Source: Acidobacteriaceae bacterium
Lineage (GTDB): Bacteria > Acidobacteriota > Terriglobia > Terriglobales > Acidobacteriaceae
Assembly: GCA_003134855.1 (NCBI GenBank)
Contig: PLCS01000007.1
Location: 505,011 to 569,010, forward strand
Direction of reading: 5' to 3'
Length of the DNA stretch: 64,000 nucleotides
The notes under the pieces were generated by a model. The model was not told the origin of the DNA and did no database searches. It saw only the letters and a list, made by a program, of their open reading frames with translations. The first letter of the stretch is position 1. Each line of letters begins with the position of its first letter. A program made the position numbers and the translations under genes. Of this stretch, positions 61,039 through 64,000 are shown piece after piece.

Positions 61039-61050
61039 GCGGTGGCGAAA

Positions 61051-61071
61051 GCCGTGCCCTTTCAAAACTGG
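61051..61071 (-). repeat. 'GCCGTGCCCTTTCAAAAC' repeat, left of malQ
   Basis: GCCGTGCCCTTTCAAAACTGG is the reverse complement of the copy at 62686-62708 apart from two bases. Lies between the BtrH-like stop and the malQ stop. Confidence 0.7.
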
Positions 61072-61095
61072 GTTATTAAATAGCTTCTAACGAAC

Positions 61096-62652
61096 CTACA
61101 CACAAGTCGCCGCCGGTCCGCCCTCTTCCTCCGCCTCGCCCAGCGGATCGTTGTCCCGGTCCGTCACTTCGACCAGCGCGGCCAGCCTTGCCGCCAGCTC
61201 AGGCGTCCAGCAGGACTCCGGGGCGCGCCAATTCCAGTTGCCGGCGGCTACGGCCGGCGTGTTCATGCGGGCTTCGGAACCCAGTTCGAGCAGGTCCTGC
61301 GCCGGAAGTACCGCCATCTGCGCCACGCTGGCCTCGACGGCTCGAATCAGCGGCCAGACCGGCTGCTTGCCCACCGGCCCCACGTAGGTCTCGACGGCGG
61401 CGCGCTCGGTTTTTTGGAGTGTCTTCCACCATCCCAGCGTGGTGTTGTTATCGTGCGTGCCGGTGTAGGCGACGGTGGCGGGGGTATAGCGGTGGGGCAG
61501 GTGGATGTGCGCGCCCCGGTCGCTGAAGCCGAATTGCAGCACCTTCATATCCGGCAGGCCCAGTTCCATTCTGAGCGCGTCGACTTCGGGGGTAATCACG
61601 CCCAGGTCCTCGGCCACCAGCGGCAACGGACCCAGCGCCGCTTCCAGCGCGCGGAAGAGCTCCAGGCCCGGCGCCTTGACCCACTCGCCCTTGACGGCTG
61701 TTTCCTCGGCAGCGGGAATCGCCCAGTAAGACTCGAAGCCGCGGAAGTGGTCCAGGCGCACGATGTCATACAGCTCGCAGGTGCGGCGGATGCGCTCAAT
61801 CCACCAGTCGAAGCCCCGCTCGGCCAGAACATCCCAGCGATAGAGCGGATTGCCCCAGCGCTGGCCGGTGGAGGAAAAGTAGTCGGGCGGCACGCCGGCA
61901 ATGCGAATCGGATGGAGCTGCTCATCCAGCTCAAAGAGCTCCGGATGGACCCAGACATCGGCTGAATCCATATTGACAAAGATGGCCACATCGCCCAGGA
62001 TGCGAATCCCCTTTTCCGCCGCGGCCACGTGCAGGTCGTTCCACTGAACCGAAAAGGCAAACTGCAGGACCTGCTCCTCGGCGACGCGCCGCGCATGGGT
62101 AGCTGCGGCAAGGGCCAGCGCCTGTGGCTCCCGGCGGCGCAGCGGCTCTGGCCAGACCGTCCACGCACCGGTCGAGAACTGGCGGCGCAGCTCGGCGTAG
62201 AGCGCATAGTCGGGAAGCCAGGCTGCCTCGGCCCGGCAGAATTTCTCATAGTGCGCCCACTGCCAAGCCAGCTTTGGATCGTGCGGCCCGCGGTCAAGGA
62301 AGTTGCCCGCGGCTTCGTAGAGCAGCTTCACCTTGCGCGACTCGATCTCTTCAAAGTTCACAGGTCCGCTACACCCGCCCTGGCTGGCGATGCGCTCCGG
62401 GGCGATCCAGCCCCAGTCGGAGAGAAACTCAAGGCTAATGAGGAGGGGATTGCCGGCAAAGGCTGACGTGCCCGCATAGGGCGAGTTGCCATAGCCGGTG
62501 GGGCAGAGCGGCAACACCTGCCACACGTGCTGCTTGGCCGCGGCGAGAAAGGCCACAAACTCATGGGCGGCAGGCCCCAGGTCGCCGATGCCGCCGTTCG
62601 AAGGCAGTGACGTGACGTGCAGCAGAACTCCGGAGGAACGCTGAAAATCCAT
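61096..62652 (-). CDS. malQ: 4-alpha-glucanotransferase
   Basis: Family GH77 enzyme of 518 residues that transfers maltodextrin chains. RSSGVLLHVTSLPS at the start, GIRILGDVAIFV, RLDHFRGF (Asp nucleophile), LVAEDLG (acid/base Glu), TGTHDNNTTLGW. No signal peptide, so cytosolic. Alone, with no glycogen or maltose gene next to it. Inverted copies of the same repeat lie on either side. Confidence 0.95.
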   Translation of the reverse strand: MDFQRSSGVLLHVTSLPSNGGIGDLGPAAHEFVAFLAAAKQHVWQVLPLCPTGYGNSPYAGTSAFAGNPLLISLEFLSDWGWIAPERIASQGGCSGPVNFEEIESRKVKLLYEAAGNFLDRGPHDPKLAWQWAHYEKFCRAEAAWLPDYALYAELRRQFSTGAWTVWPEPLRRREPQALALAAATHARRVAEEQVLQFAFSVQWNDLHVAAAEKGIRILGDVAIFVNMDSADVWVHPELFELDEQLHPIRIAGVPPDYFSSTGQRWGNPLYRWDVLAERGFDWWIERIRRTCELYDIVRLDHFRGFESYWAIPAAEETAVKGEWVKAPGLELFRALEAALGPLPLVAEDLGVITPEVDALRMELGLPDMKVLQFGFSDRGAHIHLPHRYTPATVAYTGTHDNNTTLGWWKTLQKTERAAVETYVGPVGKQPVWPLIRAVEASVAQMAVLPAQDLLELGSEARMNTPAVAAGNWNWRAPESCWTPELAARLAALVEVTDRDNDPLGEAEEEGGPAATCV

Positions 62653-62685
62653 GATTGTATTATCAGCGCAGCCATGGGCTGCTTA

Positions 62686-62708
62686 CCAGTGTTTTGAAAG
62701 GGCACGGC
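62686..62708 (+). repeat. 'CCAGTGTTTTGAAAGGGCACGGC' repeat, right of malQ
   Basis: Inverted copy of the 61051-61071 repeat; core TTTTGAAAGGGCACGGC as at 12311. Lies in the leader of malQ (minus strand). Confidence 0.7.
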
Positions 62709-62727
62709 GTGCGGAGGAATTCCACCC

Positions 62728-62762
62728 AAAGCAAAAGAGGGGCGGCATTGAGCCGTCCCTCT
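62728..62762 (-). terminator. Rho-independent terminator of cspA
   Basis: On the minus strand AGAGGGACGGC (62762-62752), 5-base loop, GCCGCCCCTCT (62746-62736), one mismatch, followed by a T-rich tract TTTTGCTTT. It lies 36 bases beyond the cspA stop. Confidence 0.75.
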
Positions 62763-62797
62763 CTGTTTGAATCCGAACCGTTTGAAGGGGGTAACCC

Positions 62798-62998
62798 TTA
62801 GACGACCTGGACGTTCTCAGCCTGCCAGCCCTTGGGGCCCTTGGTTACGTTGAACTGGACGCGCTGGCCCTCTTGCAGCGAACGGAAGCCGTTCGACTGG
62901 ATGGCGGTGTGATGGACGAAAACATCCTCGCCGTTTTCGCGGCTCAAAAATCCAAAACCCTTGGCGTCGTTAAACCACTTGACTGTGCCTGTTTCCAT
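62798..62998 (-). CDS. Cold-shock protein (CspA family)
   Basis: RNA/ssDNA-binding protein of 66 residues: [20 protein letters not shown] (RNP1) and DVFVHHTAI (RNP2), five-stranded OB fold. A long leader and own terminator make it monocistronic. Possible temperature-sensitive leader as in model cspA. RBS GGAGCAAC lies before the ATG. Confidence 0.96.
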   Translation of the reverse strand: METGTVKWFNDAKGFGFLSRENGEDVFVHHTAIQSNGFRSLQEGQRVQFNVTKGPKGWQAENVQVV

Positions 62999-63108
62999 TT
63001 GTGTGTTGCTCCTCTGTACCGATTTACCGCGAACGCAATGTGGAAGTTTGCGAGTAGGCGGTAACCGGAACAGGCAAGAACTTCAGATCGAATTCTACGA
63101 TTACAGAG

Positions 63109-63117
63109 AGTATAGCA
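63109..63117 (-). promoter_or_regulatory. Extended -10 promoter of cspA
   Basis: TGCTATACT on the minus strand is an extended -10 (TGn-TATACT). Start of transcription would be near 63102, giving a leader of about 100 bases before ATG 62998. The -35 match is poor (CTGTCC), as often found with extended -10. Confidence 0.5.
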
Positions 63118-63274
63118 CGGATTCGACACCGGGACAGGATATTTCTGGCATGATCCGCGAAGGAATGGCGGATAGGGTACGTTTTGTCCCAGGAGGCTGC
63201 CGGACGCTCTTCAGGAAGAGTGTGAGAGGTGCGGGGCACAGGGTAAACTCATTCTGGCCCTGGAGGAACGACTT

Positions 63275-64000
63275 TTGACTAACGAGAAGAGCCGGGTGCT
63301 GGTTCTGAATCCCGGAGCAACGTCCACGAAGTTTGGGGTTTATACGCAGGACGGCGCCGAATGGGAACACACGATCCGGCACGGGGACGATGAGATCGAG
63401 CGCTTCCGCGGCAAGCCGATGCTGGCGCGGCTGGACTATCGCGCCGGGCTGATTGAGCAGGCGCTGGCGGAGGCCGGGTACGCGGCAGAGGCGTTTGCCG
63501 CCACGGTGGGCCGGGGCGGAATTCTGCCGCCGCTGCCCTGCGGCACCTATCTGGTGGATGAGGCGATGGTGGAGGAGTTGCGCCTGGCGCGCCGCGGTCA
63601 GCACGCCTCGAACCTGGGCGCGCTGCTGGCGCTCCGCTTCGCTCAGGCCACCGGGGTGAACGCCTATATCGTGGATCCGGTGACGGTGGACGAGTGGCAG
63701 GCGCGCGCGCGCCTGACCGGCTCGCCGCTGATCGAGCGTACCTCCATCGGCCATGCGCTGAACACCAAGGCCGTGGCCCGGCGGTTTGCGCGCGAGCAGG
63801 GGAGCACCTACCCGGCGCTGCGGCTGATTGTGGCGCACCTGGGCAGCGGAATCACCGTTTCGGCCCACCAGGACGGTCGGATGATCGACAGCAATTCCAT
63901 CGAGGAAGGCCCATTCGGCGTGGACCGGACGGGCGGGCTGCCGGTGCGGGCGCTGGCCCGGCTCTGCTTCAGCGGCCAATACACCGAGGTTCAGCTCGAC
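63275..64000 (+). CDS. buk: Butyrate kinase (partial, runs off the right edge)
   Basis: First 242 residues of an acetate/butyrate-kinase-family enzyme that makes acyl phosphate from a short-chain acid and ATP (or the reverse in fermentation). LVLNPGATSTKFGVY, VGRGGILPPLPCGTYLVD, HASNLGALLALRFA, VDPVTVDEWQARARLTGSPLIERTSIGHALNTKA and LIVAHLGSGITVSAHQDGRMID are the butyrate kinase motifs. TTG 63275 has GGAGG 8 bases upstream. A phosphotransbutyrylase gene may follow outside the window. Confidence 0.9.
   Translation, partial: MTNEKSRVLVLNPGATSTKFGVYTQDGAEWEHTIRHGDDEIERFRGKPMLARLDYRAGLIEQALAEAGYAAEAFAATVGRGGILPPLPCGTYLVDEAMVEELRLARRGQHASNLGALLALRFAQATGVNAYIVDPVTVDEWQARARLTGSPLIERTSIGHALNTKAVARRFAREQGSTYPALRLIVAHLGSGITVSAHQDGRMIDSNSIEEGPFGVDRTGGLPVRALARLCFSGQYTEVQLD

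Noticed and set aside
61051-62708. Composite transposon carrying malQ
   Set aside because: The flanking inverted repeats are only about 21-23 bp, occur singly elsewhere (12311) and no transposase or target duplication is seen.
63101-63979. Minus-strand 292-codon frame opposite butyrate kinase
   Set aside because: It is antisense to a clear butyrate kinase reading frame with family motifs, so it is a shadow.
1-64000. tRNA, rRNA or CRISPR arrays
   Set aside because: No tRNA-like TPsiC/acceptor pairing, rRNA core or spaced direct repeats were found on reading; a tRNAscan-SE and CRISPR finder run would settle it.

Overview
The window is a GC-rich bacterial chromosome segment (about 60% G+C by eye). 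It looks like an acidobacterium of the Terriglobia/Acidobacteriaceae type. This is inferred from gene content, not from any rRNA or marker search: DUF3857-transglutaminase proteins, VWA-tail-like and other large secreted proteins, a UpxY-like NusG paralogue, many TTG/GTG starts, and many small palindromic intergenic repeats of the 'gtagcgccggtctccagaccggc' and 'tttgaaagggcacggc' kinds. I saw no rRNA, tRNA, CRISPR array, phage block or intact insertion sequence. The density of genes and the range of housekeeping functions indicate ordinary core chromosome with a few accessory islands.

Layout. 0-8.4 kb: signalling and nitrogen uptake (two paralogous tail-anchored Ser/Thr kinases, a PP2C phosphatase, an APC permease, a beta-barrel porin, and an ammonium transporter coupled to a 60-residue membrane protein). 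8.7-12.2 kb: methylthioadenosine phosphorylase, a PfkB kinase and a GT-C glycosyltransferase. 12.4-15.5 kb: a tightly coupled murein-recycling operon (DapF-like, LD-carboxypeptidase, Mpl). 15.6-26 kb: tandem PlsC acyltransferases, SPOR protein, PgeF, two DUF3857 proteins, Maf, GNAT, isoaspartyl peptidase. 27.2-30.3 kb: hrcA-grpE-dnaJ heat-shock operon. 30.4-31.1 kb: FitAB/VapBC-type toxin-antitoxin module with a perfect operator palindrome. 31.3-37.8 kb: P1-type nuclease, purine nucleoside phosphorylase, CBS protein, nucleoside transporter and thymidine phosphorylase (nucleic acid and nucleoside scavenging). 38-45.4 kb: orphan NusG paralogue, aldo/keto reductase, secreted protein, orphan CpaE-like ATPase, and an AT-richer island with a HipA-like kinase pair. 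45.4-54.1 kb: amino acid permease, adenosine-deaminase-family enzyme, small proteins, site-2 protease, trpS, scpA, ferredoxin. 54.1-64 kb: a four-hairpin repeat, a large secreted protein, a PadR operon, a PIN-domain pair, a BtrH-like protein, malQ, cspA and the start of butyrate kinase.

How it works together. Several small functional groups recur: nucleoside salvage (pgeF, pnp, nucleoside permease, deoA, mtnP, adenosine-deaminase homologue); cell-wall recycling (ldcA, mpl, DapF-like); protein homeostasis (hrcA, grpE, dnaJ, site-2 protease); reversible protein phosphorylation (two kinases plus PP2C).

Most unusual points: a DapF homologue whose two catalytic cysteines are both serine; an Amt protein whose first twin-histidine is glutamine; a pair of kinases without the glycine-rich loop; an active/inactive pair of DUF3857-transglutaminases; a two-gene unit of an unknown 240-residue protein with a divergent PIN domain; and a dispersed family of hairpins whose stems change while pairing is kept. 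Several repeats are fused to stop codons.
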